64,000 nucleotides of DNA from Salinicola avicenniae (GCF_023736115.1 NZ_JAKQZC010000002.1:310001-374000); one strand, 5' to 3'; positions 37,607-46,301 are shown, counted from the first letter of the stretch. Translations and numbers: made by a program. The notes: a model not told the origin generated them from the letters alone.

Positions 37607-38023
37607 TTACAGGCCGCGACGGGCGTGCTTCAACGATATCTGATCGTTCAATGTCCAGAAGTCGTAAAGCACGCCAACCAGAAAGAGGCCACCGGTGCAC
37701 AGGTAGATCAATCCCGTGATCCACTTGCCCATATACATGCGGTGAATCCCGAACACGCCGAGAAAGGTCAACAGAATCCACGCCAGAGTGTAGCTGACCG
37801 GACCGGCGCGGAACCGCAGGTCCGCCTGCCGATCCATGGCCGGAATCAGGAATAGATCGATCAACCAGCCGATGCCCAACAGGCCGAGCGTCAGAAACCA
37901 GATTGTGCCGGTGACCGGCTTGCCGTAATAGAACCGGTGGGCCCCGGTGAATCCGAAGATCCATAGGAGATAACCGATAACCTTGCTGTGGGTGTCATTC
38001 AACCCGATATCGCGTTGCGTCAC
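37607..38023 (-). CDS. TM2-domain protein with two TM2-like repeats
   Basis: A 138-aa membrane protein carrying two related halves. The first has GYLLWIFGFTGAHRFYYGKPVTG, the second LLTFLGVFGIHRMYMGKWITG, each the GxHRFYxGK hallmark of the TM2 family, followed by hydrophobic hairpins. The internal duplication (about residues 15-60 and 78-130) is clear. Function unknown. It lies 49 bp upstream of the exoD-like gene on the same strand and may be cotranscribed with it. Confidence 0.88.
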   Translation of the reverse strand: MTQRDIGLNDTHSKVIGYLLWIFGFTGAHRFYYGKPVTGTIWFLTLGLLGIGWLIDLFLIPAMDRQADLRFRAGPVSYTLAWILLTFLGVFGIHRMYMGKWITGLIYLCTGGLFLVGVLYDFWTLNDQISLKHARRGL

Positions 38024-38619
38024 GCAGATCGCTCCTGACTGACAGTTTCAAAAGAGACAATGTTGAAGAAGATTACCCACCGGGAGATCCCGTCGCGGCG
38101 ATAGCGAATTGACCGCCAGACCACGACGATGCCCGTCGGGTGAGCGACAGCTTACCCGACGCACCCCGCCCTGTGCATTCTGCAGTGTCGGCCTCTGCCG
38201 GTATCAATCACTGGCACGACCGAGACATTACGGTGAATGTCACGGCCACCTCCTCGAGCGTCCAACCAATCGTTTCGCGAGTCATCTATATCTTCTTTGA
38301 AAGCGTTAGGAAAACCATACTGATTGACGCGATCAGCGCGGAAAAAAGGCGATGTCAGGTTATAGACGCGCGCGTTTTTTCCCTCTATGGTGCTTAAGCG
38401 GGGCATGGCAAAGGCTCGACCAAAGTCCGGTTTCGGCCGCCTTGACGAGGTTTTGCACCCCATGCATCATCCGCTGCGTAGGTTTGCAGGAAGAATAGCG
38501 TCAGTTGTAAGTCGATCCCGTCGAACACCGCTTGCGCATTCCCCCTAAGTCTTACCACGCATTTCGGGCCCCCTGGGGGGGGCTCGGCAACATCACTATG
38601 CAAGTTAAGGATATCGACA
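38024..38619. other. 596-bp gene-free region upstream of cspA
   Basis: No convincing gene. A stem-loop with an 11-bp stem (arms 38134-38144 and 38151-38161, one G-T pair) lies near its left end. An AT-rich tract with purine/pyrimidine runs is at 38320-38395. A run of C then G residues around 38566-38583 can fold into a GC-rich hairpin 35-50 bp before the cspA start. A long structured 5' leader is typical of cold-shock genes; open frames on the plus strand here lack ribosome-binding sites. Confidence 0.45.
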
Positions 38620-38826
38620 ATGGCAACTGGCACTGTCAAATGGTTCAACGATACCAAAGGCTACGGTTTCATCTCTCCCGATGACGGCGGCGATGATCTG
38701 TTCGCACACTTCTCCGAAATTCAGGCAGAAGGCTTCAAGACCCTGCAGGACGGTCAGAAAGTGACCTTCGACGTCACACAGGGTAAGAAGGGCCTTCAGG
38801 CCGCCAACATCAAGGTCTCCGGCTAA
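38620..38826 (+). CDS. cspA: Cold-shock protein, CspA family
   Basis: A 68-aa single cold-shock domain. RNA-binding motifs are [11 protein letters not shown] (RNP1-like) and LFAHFSEIQ (RNP2-like), after the invariant [14 protein letters not shown]. Binds single-stranded nucleic acid as an RNA chaperone or antiterminator. Whether it is cold-induced, stationary-phase or constitutive cannot be told from the protein; the long upstream leader suggests post-transcriptional control. A strong terminator follows at 38850-38876. The gene symbol denotes the family, not proven orthology. Confidence 0.95.
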   Translation: MATGTVKWFNDTKGYGFISPDDGGDDLFAHFSEIQAEGFKTLQDGQKVTFDVTQGKKGLQAANIKVSG

Positions 38827-38849
38827 AACGCCAGCCGACCTTGAGCAGA

Positions 38850-38876
38850 AAGCCCACCTTCACGGTGGGCTTTTTT
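38850..38876 (+). terminator. Rho-independent terminator of cspA
   Basis: A 9-bp stem (AAGCCCACC, 38850-38858, and its complement 38864-38872) with a 5-base loop followed by a run of T, 24 bp beyond the cspA stop. Confidence 0.93.
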
Positions 38877-38938
38877 GTGTCCGTCTGCTTGTCGACACGG
38901 GCCGGCCACGCTGGTGCCCGGCACCGCGATGCCGAGGC

Positions 38939-39379
38939 TCACGGCTCACCGATATCTTCGTTCCAGACCTCCGGATAGGCGGCGATGAACTGCGTCATCA
39001 GCTCACGACAGCTGGGATCGTCGAGTACCTCGAGCTCGACGCCGCGATCTTTCAATAGCGCTTCCTCCCCCAGGAAAGTCCGGTTTTCACCAATCACCAC
39101 GCGGGGAATGCCGTACAGCAAAATCGCGCCGCTGCACATCGAGCATGGCGACAGCGTGGTGTAGAGCACCGACTCGCGATAGACCGAGGCAGGCTGACGG
39201 CCAGCCTTTTCCAGGGCATCCATCTCGCCATGCAAAATGGCACTGCCGCGCTGCTGCCGCTGGTTGTGGCCGCGACCGATGATCTGACCGCGATGAACCA
39301 GTACCGAACCGATCGGCACACCGCCATTGTCGAGGCTGCATCTTGCCTCCTCGATCGCCGCCTGCATAAAGGTATCCAT
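38939..39379 (-). CDS. Cytosine deaminase-like protein, fungal (Fcy1) type
   Basis: A 146-aa zinc-dependent deaminase of the CDA/tRNA-adenosine deaminase superfamily. Zinc site: HGEMDALE (histidine and catalytic glutamate, near residue 50) and TLSPCSMCSGAI (two cysteines, near residue 90). The C-terminal half (LLYGIPRVVIGENRTF, then LDDPSC and a C-terminal NEDIGEP) closely resembles yeast cytosine deaminase as I recall it, not the E. coli CodA amidohydrolase. Likely substrates are cytosine or related nucleobases such as creatinine; the exact one is uncertain. Monocistronic or weakly linked to yegS upstream. Confidence 0.85.
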   Translation of the reverse strand: MDTFMQAAIEEARCSLDNGGVPIGSVLVHRGQIIGRGHNQRQQRGSAILHGEMDALEKAGRQPASVYRESVLYTTLSPCSMCSGAILLYGIPRVVIGENRTFLGEEALLKDRGVELEVLDDPSCRELMTQFIAAYPEVWNEDIGEP

Positions 39380-39432
39380 GAGTCGCCTTCCTCCTCGGTA
39401 AATCTGAAAGGTCGGACGTCAGCGCCCGCATG

Positions 39433-40374
39433 TCACGCATCGGGCATCGCGCCCGCATTCTCGTCCAGCAGCGGACACTTCGACGGTACGACCAGCGGAA
39501 TGGCCTCACGCGCCAGTGACGCCCGGAAATGATGATAACGGCGCGGCTCGCCATCGAGATTGAGGGGAAAGGCGCCATCGCTGTCGAACTCCACCCAGGG
39601 AACCCGCAGGTAACGAACGAACTCTCCGTCCTGCGGCAGGTTCTCGAGCTCGTCGATGATCCGTTTCAACTCCCCCAGCGACTGAAAATGCCGCACGAAC
39701 AGCAGCTCGAAAAGGCCATCATCGATACGCGCCGAGGGCGCCAGCCGCTGGCCTCCGCCGGCCTGACTGCCGTTGCCTATCGCCAGCATGAACAGTGGCA
39801 CGCGGGCTTCGCCCTCTGGCCAGCGGATATGCCCTTCGAACGGCTGGTAGTTCCAGGCTTTCAGCATGCCCATCAGCGAATAGGCGCCGCCGCCCAGCAA
39901 GCGCTTCAAACCCACGGGCGTGGACGTCGTGATCTCGGCGCCAAAGCCGCCGGATGCCACATTGATGAAGGCTTCATCATCGAGTAGCCCGGCATCGACC
40001 CGCCTGACCTCCCCGGTCAACGCCAGCTCCAGCGCCGGTCGCGCGGCCAGCGGCAGGCCAAGGCCGTTGGCAAAATCATTGGCGCTGCCCAGCGGCAGAA
40101 TCCCCAGCGCCGGCCGACGCGCTTCCGGGTGCTGCATCAATCCGCGAACCACTTCATTGATCGAGCCGTCGCCGCCGCCGGCGATGACGCGCTTGGCGCC
40201 GGCCTCTACGGCCGCATCCACAAGGCGCACGCCGTCCCCGCCTTCCCAGGTCACGCGCACCCCCAGATCATGCCCCTGGTGGCGAAGTGTCTCGACGGCC
40301 TCCCGAACCTCCGGTTGCTGGGCCGACTTGCCATTGAGTATCAACCATGTGCTTTCCTTGCCATGACTGGCCAT
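39433..40374 (-). CDS. yegS: Lipid kinase YegS-like (diacylglycerol kinase catalytic domain)
   Basis: A 313-aa member of the DAGK/lipid kinase family. Nucleotide-binding motif GGDGSINEVVRGLM near residue 65 and GILPLGSANDFANGLGLPL near residue 92 are diagnostic. The C-terminal beta-sandwich domain contains FINVASGGFGAEI and LFMLAIGNGSQAGGG. Phosphorylates lipids such as phosphatidylglycerol in the E. coli protein. The final 25 residues extend beyond the fold. It is upstream of the deaminase gene by 53 bp. Confidence 0.92.
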   Translation of the reverse strand: MASHGKESTWLILNGKSAQQPEVREAVETLRHQGHDLGVRVTWEGGDGVRLVDAAVEAGAKRVIAGGGDGSINEVVRGLMQHPEARRPALGILPLGSANDFANGLGLPLAARPALELALTGEVRRVDAGLLDDEAFINVASGGFGAEITTSTPVGLKRLLGGGAYSLMGMLKAWNYQPFEGHIRWPEGEARVPLFMLAIGNGSQAGGGQRLAPSARIDDGLFELLFVRHFQSLGELKRIIDELENLPQDGEFVRYLRVPWVEFDSDGAFPLNLDGEPRRYHHFRASLAREAIPLVVPSKCPLLDENAGAMPDA

Positions 40375-40530
40375 AGTGATCGCTTTCCTGTCTCGAACCC
40401 GACGGCGCCAGCGCCGTCGTCAATATTCTCCTGCGGATCCACCTCGGAGGTCGCCTACCTCACCCGACCTGTGCTCCAGTCTAGCGCAGGCTTCCGCGGT
40501 CGGCGTCAGTATGACAACAATCCAGGCCAA

Positions 40531-41712
40531 TCACTCCCCTGGGGCCGGCAAGCATCGCCCTCGCCACCAGAGCAGCAGCCCACCTCCAGTGCAGATAAGG
40601 CCCAACCCCCATTGCGGCGCCAAGGGAGTCATCAGCAACAGCGTTGCTACGCTGGCCCCGCCCCCCAGCTGCAGCGCCCCCAGCAGCGCAGCGGCCGTAC
40701 CCGCACGTTCCGGAAACGGCTCCAGAGCGAGGCTGGCCGCCGCGCCCAGCACCATCGAGAAGCCGACCGACAACAGCGCGACCGGCCCCATGAAGTTGAC
40801 CACCGTCAGTGGCAGTGACAAGTGCAGCACCATGATCAGACTGCCACCGGCGGCGACGACCAGCAGTCCGCGCTGCACGGTACGCTCGCGCCCCCAGCGA
40901 TACATCAGACGCGGCACGACGAAGAAGGCGACCGTGCTGACCAGCGCATTGGCGCCGAACCAGAGACTGAAGACCCACTCGGGCTGCCCTAGTCGATCCA
41001 TCATCACGACTGGCGCTGCCGACACATAGACCAGAATGGCCGCCATCATGGTCCCGACCAGAGTCGCGTAGTAACGAAACCCCCGGTCGAACAGTACCGG
41101 GCGATAGCGCGACCAGCGGTACAGTCTTGTCTCGACCGGGGTATCGGACGGTCGGGTCTCGCCGAAGCGTCGCCAGGCACCGCCCCAGAGTAGCGCCGCG
41201 AAGACGGCCATGAACACGAAGTTGCTCTGCCAGCCCAGCACCACGGTCAGCGCACCGCCAAGCACCGGGGCCAGCGACGGCACCAGCGTCAGTGAGCCGT
41301 TGAGATAGCTATAGAGACGTGCGCCCTCGGTCGGCGTGTAACCATCACGAACCGCGGCAAAGGCCACCGTCACCGAGGCGCAGGCTCCCAGCCCCTGCAG
41401 CACCCGGGACACGTAAAGCATCTCGATCGACACGGCCGTCGCGCCAAGCATCGCCGCCAGGAGATAGAGTGCGACTCCGCCGAGCAGTACAGGGCGGCGA
41501 CCGAACCGGTCCGTCAGCGGGCCGACCAGGATCTGTCCCACGCCGACGCTCATCAGAAACAGCGTGATGGTCAACTGCAAGGCGGCAAAGGAGCGCTCGA
41601 ACGTCTGAGCCATCGCGGTCAGGGCCGGCAGATAGATATCGATTGCCAGCGGCGACAGCATCACCGCGCCCATCAGCACCCAGAACGGGGGACGTTTTCC
41701 CTCTGCCAGCAT
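40531..41712 (-). CDS. Bcr/CflA-family drug-resistance MFS transporter
   Basis: A 393-aa 12-helix major facilitator protein. Bcr/CflA hallmarks are the N-terminal SPLAIDIYLPALTAMAQTF and the motif A region VGPLTDRFGRRPVLLGGVALYLLAA, with the LQGLGACASVTVAFAAVRDGY of the fourth to fifth helices. Expected to export hydrophobic drugs or metabolites with proton antiport. The C-terminal half is poorly specific. Single gene. Confidence 0.93.
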   Translation of the reverse strand: MLAEGKRPPFWVLMGAVMLSPLAIDIYLPALTAMAQTFERSFAALQLTITLFLMSVGVGQILVGPLTDRFGRRPVLLGGVALYLLAAMLGATAVSIEMLYVSRVLQGLGACASVTVAFAAVRDGYTPTEGARLYSYLNGSLTLVPSLAPVLGGALTVVLGWQSNFVFMAVFAALLWGGAWRRFGETRPSDTPVETRLYRWSRYRPVLFDRGFRYYATLVGTMMAAILVYVSAAPVVMMDRLGQPEWVFSLWFGANALVSTVAFFVVPRLMYRWGRERTVQRGLLVVAAGGSLIMVLHLSLPLTVVNFMGPVALLSVGFSMVLGAAASLALEPFPERAGTAAALLGALQLGGGASVATLLLMTPLAPQWGLGLICTGGGLLLWWRGRCLPAPGE

Positions 41713-41783
41713 CGTGACCTCGTCATCCTAACGAAAGCGACCACTCTATCGGCTCGCGGCTGGATGACAAGCATTCTCAATCG

Positions 41784-42479
41784 CTAATCGGCAGTCGGTG
41801 ACAGCTGGAACTCCAGCAGCGTGTCGTCGGCGCGAAGGTCGGCGGCCAATGGCGCCAGATACTGGCGATCGCGGGTTCTCAACATCAAGCGATATTCGAA
41901 CTGTCGCCCCTCGTCCCGGGTGCGATAGCTGAGACTCTCGACGCGGAAACGATGGGCCCGCATCAACGCTATGACCGCGGTCTCATCCCTTGTCCGCTGA
42001 CTGTCGAAGCGCAGCGAACAGCGGGCGAAGACGCGACCGGGCACCCGCTGCTCGACCCAGCGGAATAGCGATAGTGTCAGCAGCGTGATCCCTGTCGCCA
42101 GTAAGGCCGGAAATAGAAAGCCGATACCATAGAGGATGCCCAGCGCCGAGGTCATCCAGATCGACGCTGCGGTGGTAAGCCCCCTGACCGTCAGCCCCTC
42201 CTTGAAGATCACGCCGGCGCCAAGGAAGCCGATCCCGGTCATGATGCCCTGCGCCATGCGCGTCGGATCAGTGCGCACGGTTTCCTCGGGCACGTTGCCG
42301 CCGAGCCACTGCCACTGATAGACCGTCACCACCATCAGGAGCGCCGAGGAAACGCAGACCAGCGCGTGGGTGCGAAACCCTGCCGGCCGGCCGTGATAGG
42401 TTCGTTCCAGGCCTATCAGACTGCCCGCCAGCCAGGCCATGCCCAGATGAAACGCGATGGTTCCCGCCACTGCCGACAT
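41784..42479 (-). CDS. MgtC/SapB-family membrane protein
   Basis: A 231-aa protein with a five-helix MgtC domain (residues about 8-135): WLAGSLIGLERTYHGRPAGFRTHALVCVSSALLM and GIMTGIGFLGAGVIFKEGLTVRGLTTAASIW are the family signatures. The soluble C-terminal domain (about residues 145-231) is ACT-like, as in Salmonella MgtC. The start at 42479 has GGAG about 10 bp upstream; ATG 42497 is possible. The family is associated with magnesium limitation and F-ATPase modulation in pathogens; the role here is unknown. Confidence 0.92.
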   Translation of the reverse strand: MSAVAGTIAFHLGMAWLAGSLIGLERTYHGRPAGFRTHALVCVSSALLMVVTVYQWQWLGGNVPEETVRTDPTRMAQGIMTGIGFLGAGVIFKEGLTVRGLTTAASIWMTSALGILYGIGFLFPALLATGITLLTLSLFRWVEQRVPGRVFARCSLRFDSQRTRDETAVIALMRAHRFRVESLSYRTRDEGRQFEYRLMLRTRDRQYLAPLAADLRADDTLLEFQLSPTAD

Positions 42480-42635
42480 GCAGACCTGTCTCCTCATAAT
42501 TTTTGCGTCTATTTTTCAGCTACGCCGTTTTTTCCGCTATTTCTATCTCTTAGCCACGTCTATTCTCAGCATAGTCACACCCTCGGAGACCTGCCGAGGC
42601 GCACCGCGATCACTCGCCAGATTGAAGGATCTCCC

Positions 42636-43487
42636 TTGAGCAAACATCACAACCTGACACCGCCAAGCCGCGTCAAGAAGGATGAAGACGACGAGCACGA
42701 TTTGCATCTCAACGGCGAAGCACTGCCTTCCCGTGCGGCAGCGGTCCACGAGTCGATCCGCGAAGAAGGAGAAATAGAACTCAGCCGCACGGTATCCGCC
42801 CTGCTCTGGTCAGCGATCGCTGCCGGGCTGTCGATGAGTTTCTCGATGCTGGCCAAGGGACTGATGCGCGCCCACCTGCCGGAGACCGACGTCGGCTTTC
42901 TAGTTGAATCACTGGGCTACACCGTCGGCTTCCTGGTGGTCATCATGGCCCGTCAGCAGCTCTTCACGGAAAACACCGTGACCGCCGTACTACCGGTGAT
43001 GAGCCAGCCGCGAATCGTGCGCTTTCTTTGCCTGCTGCGGCTCTGGGGCGTGGTGTTGGTCGGTAATCTGATCGGCGTGGCGATCTCGGCCTGGGCGATT
43101 CTGGCGCTGCCGATTTTCTCGAGCGAAACGCACCAGGCCTTTCTCACGCTAGGCGAGCACATCCTGCAAAATACGCCGATGCAGATGTTCGCCAAGGGCA
43201 TTGTCGCCGGCTGGATGATCGCCACCATGGTCTGGCTGCTGCCAAGTGCCGGCAGCGCCAAGATCTGGGTTATCCTGATCGTCACCTACCTGGTCGCGAT
43301 CGGCGAGTTCACGCATATCATCGTCGGCTCGACGGAAGTGATGTATCTCGTCTTCGCCGGCCAGGCGAGCTGGAGCGACTACCTGTTCCACTTCGGCCTG
43401 CCGACACTTGCCGGCAACGTCTTCGGCGGCACCTTCATCTTCGCGCTGATCAGTCATGCGCAGATTCGGAGCGACAGCGACCGCTGA
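42636..43487 (+). CDS. Formate/nitrite transporter family protein (YfdC-like)
   Basis: A 283-aa FNT-family membrane protein from a TTG start at 42636 (MSKHHNLTPPSRVKKDED), supported by AAGGAT 7 bp upstream; the frame is open further but no better start exists. A hydrophilic Asp/Glu-rich N terminus of about 55 residues precedes six helices. FNT features are SAIAAGLSMSFSMLAKGL, the FTENTVTAVLPVM half-helix, LVGNLIGVAISAW and GEFTHIIVGSTEV. The charged N-terminal extension and sequence resemble E. coli YfdC. Substrate (formate, nitrite or another small anion) unknown. Confidence 0.88.
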   Translation: MSKHHNLTPPSRVKKDEDDEHDLHLNGEALPSRAAAVHESIREEGEIELSRTVSALLWSAIAAGLSMSFSMLAKGLMRAHLPETDVGFLVESLGYTVGFLVVIMARQQLFTENTVTAVLPVMSQPRIVRFLCLLRLWGVVLVGNLIGVAISAWAILALPIFSSETHQAFLTLGEHILQNTPMQMFAKGIVAGWMIATMVWLLPSAGSAKIWVILIVTYLVAIGEFTHIIVGSTEVMYLVFAGQASWSDYLFHFGLPTLAGNVFGGTFIFALISHAQIRSDSDR

Positions 43488-43510
43488 TCGACTTCGCCGA
43501 TTGCCTATCG

Positions 43511-43619
43511 CCAATGGCTAGTCATCCCCAATGGCTAGTCATCCCCAATGGCTAGTCATCCCCAATGGCTAGTCATCCCCAATGGCTAGTCATCCCCAAT
43601 GGCTAGTCATCCCCAATGA
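43511..43619. repeat. Tandem repeat, 17 bp x 6 plus a partial copy
   Basis: Six copies of CCCAATGGCTAGTCATC (first copy lacks one C: 43511-43526, then 43527-43543, 43544-43560, 43561-43577, 43578-43594, 43595-43611), with identical units, followed by a partial copy CCCAATGA that is the start of the terminator stem. It lies between the FNT gene (ends 43487) and the convergent leuA. Perfect identity indicates recent expansion or strong turnover. Confidence 0.97.
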
Positions 43620-43658
43620 CGACAAAGGGCACCTTGATAGGCGCCCTTTTTCGTCATT
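43615..43658. terminator. Bidirectional terminator between the FNT gene and leuA
   Basis: A long stem (arms 43615-43633 and 43640-43658, two mismatches) with a 6-base loop. The arms include runs AAAGGG and CCCTTTTT so both directions have a T-rich segment. It directly adjoins the 17-bp tandem repeat, whose units resemble its outer flank. Confidence 0.85.
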
Positions 43659-43721
43659 GGCCGGGCCATCACCGAACGAGCTCCGGCTGGCCGAGGCCTG
43701 ACAGGCCGACAGCCTACTCGA

Positions 43722-45422
43722 TCATTGCGCGGTTTCCATCTCGCGCATCGCTGTCGTCGAGGAGGCCGACGCCAGATTGATGCCGGAGATGACCGCCTTG
43801 AGCGAGGCGCTGACCGTGTCGCTGTCCTCGGCCACCGCGCAGATCCGCTGACCGTCGACATTGAGCTGCACGAAGGCAATGGCATTGGCGTCGCTGTCGC
43901 CACCCAGCGAGTGTTCACTGTAGTCGATGATGCCCACGCTAACGCCGGAGTGCTTCTGCCAGGCATCGGTAAAGGAAGACATCGCGCCGTTGCCGCTGCC
44001 GGAGAGGCGCAGCGTCTCGGTGCCCTGCCACAGCGTCACCTCGATACCCTCTTCCTGTCCCTTGGAGAGCCGGTAGTCGGCCAACGACAGCGGCCCCACG
44101 CGCTGGAAGGTCTCGAACATGACGTCGCGAATCACTTCGCTGGAAAGCTCGCTGGCGCGCTTCTCGCTTTCCTGCTGCACGTACGGCGCCAGCGCCAGCA
44201 TCATCCAGCGCGGCAAGCTAATGCCGTAATCCCGCTCGAGCAGGAAGGCCATGCCCCCCTTGCCGGACTGGCTGTTGACGCGGATCACCGCCTGGTAATC
44301 ACGACCGATATCCCGCGGATCGATCGGCAGATAGGCGACCTGCCACGGCTCATCGGCCTGCTGCTTCTTGAGCGACTTGCGGATCGCGTCCTGGTGGCTG
44401 CCGGAAAACGCGGTATAGACCATCTCGCCGACCCACGGGTGGCGCGGATGCATCTGAATACCGGTGCACTCATGCACCACCTGGATGATCTCGTCCGGGC
44501 GGGAGAGATCCAGCTGCGGATCGATGCCCTGGCTATAAAGGTTCATCGCGAGCGTGACGATATCCATGTTGCCGGTACGCTCGCCGTTGCCGAGCAGCGT
44601 ACCCTCGACCCGCTCGGCACCCGCCAGCAGCGCGAGTTCGGCCGACGCCACCGCCCCGCCGCGATCATTGTGGGTGTGGACCGAAATGATCACGCTGTCG
44701 CGATTCTTGATGTGCTGGCAGAAGTACTCGATCTGGTCGGCGTGATGATGCGGCCCGGCTACCTCTACCGTGGTCGGCAGATTGAGAATGCACTTGTTGT
44801 CCGGCGTCGGCTGCCAGACGTCCATCACCGCCTCGCAGATCGCCAGCGAGAAATCGATCTCGGTGCTGGAAAAGCTCTCCGGCGAATACTGAAAGCGCCA
44901 GTCGACGTCCGGATAGCGCTCGGAATAGGTTTTGACCCAGGTAGCGCCTTGCACGGCAATGTCAACGATGCCATCGCGGTCCATCTCGAACACGCGCTCA
45001 CGCTGCGTGGTCGAGGTCGAGTTGTAGAGGTGGATGATCGCGCGCTTGACGCCCACCAGCGCGTCGAAGGTCTTTTCGATCAGGTGCTCGCGACACTGCA
45101 CCAGCACGGCGATGGTGACATCGTCCGGAATCTGGTTCTCTTCGATGAGCCAGCGCACGAAGTCGTAGTCCGGCTGGCTCGCGGAGGGGAAGCCGACCAT
45201 CACTTCCTTGATGCCGACCTTGATGATCTGATGCCAGAACCGTTTCTTCTGCTCGACGCTCATCGGTTCGAGCAGCGCCTGGTTGCCGTCACGTAGATCC
45301 TCGCTGACCCAAATCGGCGCGTGATCGAGATCACGGTCCGGCCATTGGCGGTCGAAGGCGGGCACGCGAGGCGCAGGGCGATACTTTGTATGATCGAAGG
45401 CGCGCTGGTCGAAAGCAGACAT
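43722..45422 (-). CDS. leuA: 2-isopropylmalate synthase
   Basis: Condenses acetyl-CoA with 2-oxoisovalerate, the committed step of leucine synthesis. The start at 45422 (MSAFDQRAFDHTKYRPAPR) with AGGAA 8 bp upstream gives 566 aa, the long form of the enzyme. Seen: PIWVSEDLRDGNQALLEPM (catalytic HMG-CoA-lyase-like motif), SVHTHNDRGGAVASAELALLAG (metal-binding histidines) and GNGERTGNMDIVTLAM. The C-terminal regulatory domain includes GSGNGAMSSFTDAWQKHSG, the leucine-feedback LeuA dimer domain. It is divergent from an Lrp-type regulator, a likely controller. Confidence 0.97.
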   Translation of the reverse strand: MSAFDQRAFDHTKYRPAPRVPAFDRQWPDRDLDHAPIWVSEDLRDGNQALLEPMSVEQKKRFWHQIIKVGIKEVMVGFPSASQPDYDFVRWLIEENQIPDDVTIAVLVQCREHLIEKTFDALVGVKRAIIHLYNSTSTTQRERVFEMDRDGIVDIAVQGATWVKTYSERYPDVDWRFQYSPESFSSTEIDFSLAICEAVMDVWQPTPDNKCILNLPTTVEVAGPHHHADQIEYFCQHIKNRDSVIISVHTHNDRGGAVASAELALLAGAERVEGTLLGNGERTGNMDIVTLAMNLYSQGIDPQLDLSRPDEIIQVVHECTGIQMHPRHPWVGEMVYTAFSGSHQDAIRKSLKKQQADEPWQVAYLPIDPRDIGRDYQAVIRVNSQSGKGGMAFLLERDYGISLPRWMMLALAPYVQQESEKRASELSSEVIRDVMFETFQRVGPLSLADYRLSKGQEEGIEVTLWQGTETLRLSGSGNGAMSSFTDAWQKHSGVSVGIIDYSEHSLGGDSDANAIAFVQLNVDGQRICAVAEDSDTVSASLKAVISGINLASASSTTAMREMETAQ

Positions 45423-45649
45423 GTCGGGATTCCTGAGCGTGAAGAATGCAGTAGTCATCGGCCGCTTCTGGCTGACCGGTAGAGACTGGCATCCATGGAT
45501 GGCGGATGCCGCGTCGTCGGCTGCTTGTGACAGCCTATATAGTGTAAGACTTTCGGCGCGACAGGTTCTTGCGAAAAACGGGGAATTTACATCTTTTATG
45601 GCATATCCTGCCTCAACCTATCGAATAGAGAAAAGGATCTGCCAACGTC
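45423..45649. promoter_or_regulatory. Divergent leuA / lrp-type promoter region
   Basis: A 227-bp spacer between leuA (leftward) and the Lrp/AsnC gene (rightward). AT-rich segments are around 45540-45640. No unique operator could be picked out; Lrp sites are degenerate. An ATG at 45458 in frame with leuA has no convincing role. Confidence 0.4.
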
Positions 45650-46150
45650 ATGCCAGAGTTCCCGACGCCCCTCTCTCTCGACCGCTATGATCGGCATATT
45701 CTCGAGCTCTTGCAGGAGGATGGCCGCATCAGCAACCAGACACTCGCTGACCGCATCGGGCTGTCACCCTCGCCCTGTCTGCGCCGTGTGCGAGCGCTGG
45801 AGGAGCATGGCCTGATTCTGCGTTATCGCGCGGAAGTCGATGCGCGCCAGCTCGGCTACCATCTGATGGCGCTACTGCATATCTCCATGGACCTGCACAC
45901 GCCGGAACGATTCGATAACTTCGAACGCCATATTCGCGGGATTCCCAACGTGATCGAGTGCCTGATCATCACCGGGCAGGCCGCCGACTTTCAGCTCAAG
46001 ATCCTGGTTCAGGACATGGATCACTATCAGCACCTGCTGCTACATGTCATCAACCGCATCGAGGGCGTCACCGGCGCCCATACCAGCTTCGTCCTGCGAC
46101 GAGTGTTCGAGAATCGCCCCGTGCCCACGGACCTGGTCTCGTCCAGCTGA
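45650..46150 (+). CDS. Lrp/AsnC-family transcriptional regulator
   Basis: A 166-aa Lrp-type regulator. The N-terminal helix-turn-helix is in DRISNQTLADRIGLSPSPCLRRVRALEEHG-type sequence (residues about 20-55) and the C-terminal RAM effector domain includes YHLMALLHISMDLHTPERFDNFE and VLVQDMDHYQHLL-like segments. It is divergent from leuA, so leucine or another branched-chain amino acid is a reasonable effector, by inference. The gene is shorter than global Lrp is conserved, so I call the family only. Confidence 0.92.
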   Translation: MPEFPTPLSLDRYDRHILELLQEDGRISNQTLADRIGLSPSPCLRRVRALEEHGLILRYRAEVDARQLGYHLMALLHISMDLHTPERFDNFERHIRGIPNVIECLIITGQAADFQLKILVQDMDHYQHLLLHVINRIEGVTGAHTSFVLRRVFENRPVPTDLVSSS

Positions 46151-46248
46151 CGCCAAGTGGCCGTTGACGGCCCGCGCCCGGCGAGCCGCTCTTAGACATA
46201 AGCGCAATTGTGCCCATGACGGCGCGTGAATGAGACTGCAAGAGCAAA

Positions 46249-46266
46249 AACTTTGCACGCAAAGTT
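46249..46266. promoter_or_regulatory. Perfect 18-bp palindrome upstream of the TctC-like gene
   Basis: AACTTTGC, 2-bp centre, GCAAAGTT, 36 bp before the tctC-like start codon. Perfect symmetry and position suggest an operator. No regulator gene adjoins it apart from the Lrp-type gene, which is on the same strand upstream. Confidence 0.55.
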
Positions 46267-46301
46267 CATCTTGATTCTCAAAAGTAGCCGCCGAGGTCTC
46301 C

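Noticed and set aside
38140-38397. An 85-codon plus-strand frame upstream of cspA
   Set aside because: It starts with GTG without a ribosome-binding site, overlaps a likely structured leader/promoter and has no recognisable features.
43511-43619. CRISPR-like repeat array
   Set aside because: The 17-bp units are contiguous without spacers and no cas genes are present, so it is a plain tandem repeat.
43725-45296. A 523-codon plus-strand frame opposite leuA
   Set aside because: It is a mirror of the leuA coding strand at high GC. leuA is unmistakable on the other strand, and the plus frame has Arg/His-rich sequence with no family signature.
45423-45458. A leuA leader peptide or longer leuA start
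   Set aside because: The 12 extra codons contain a single leucine codon, so attenuation by a leucine leader is not supported; the internal ATG has a better ribosome-binding site.
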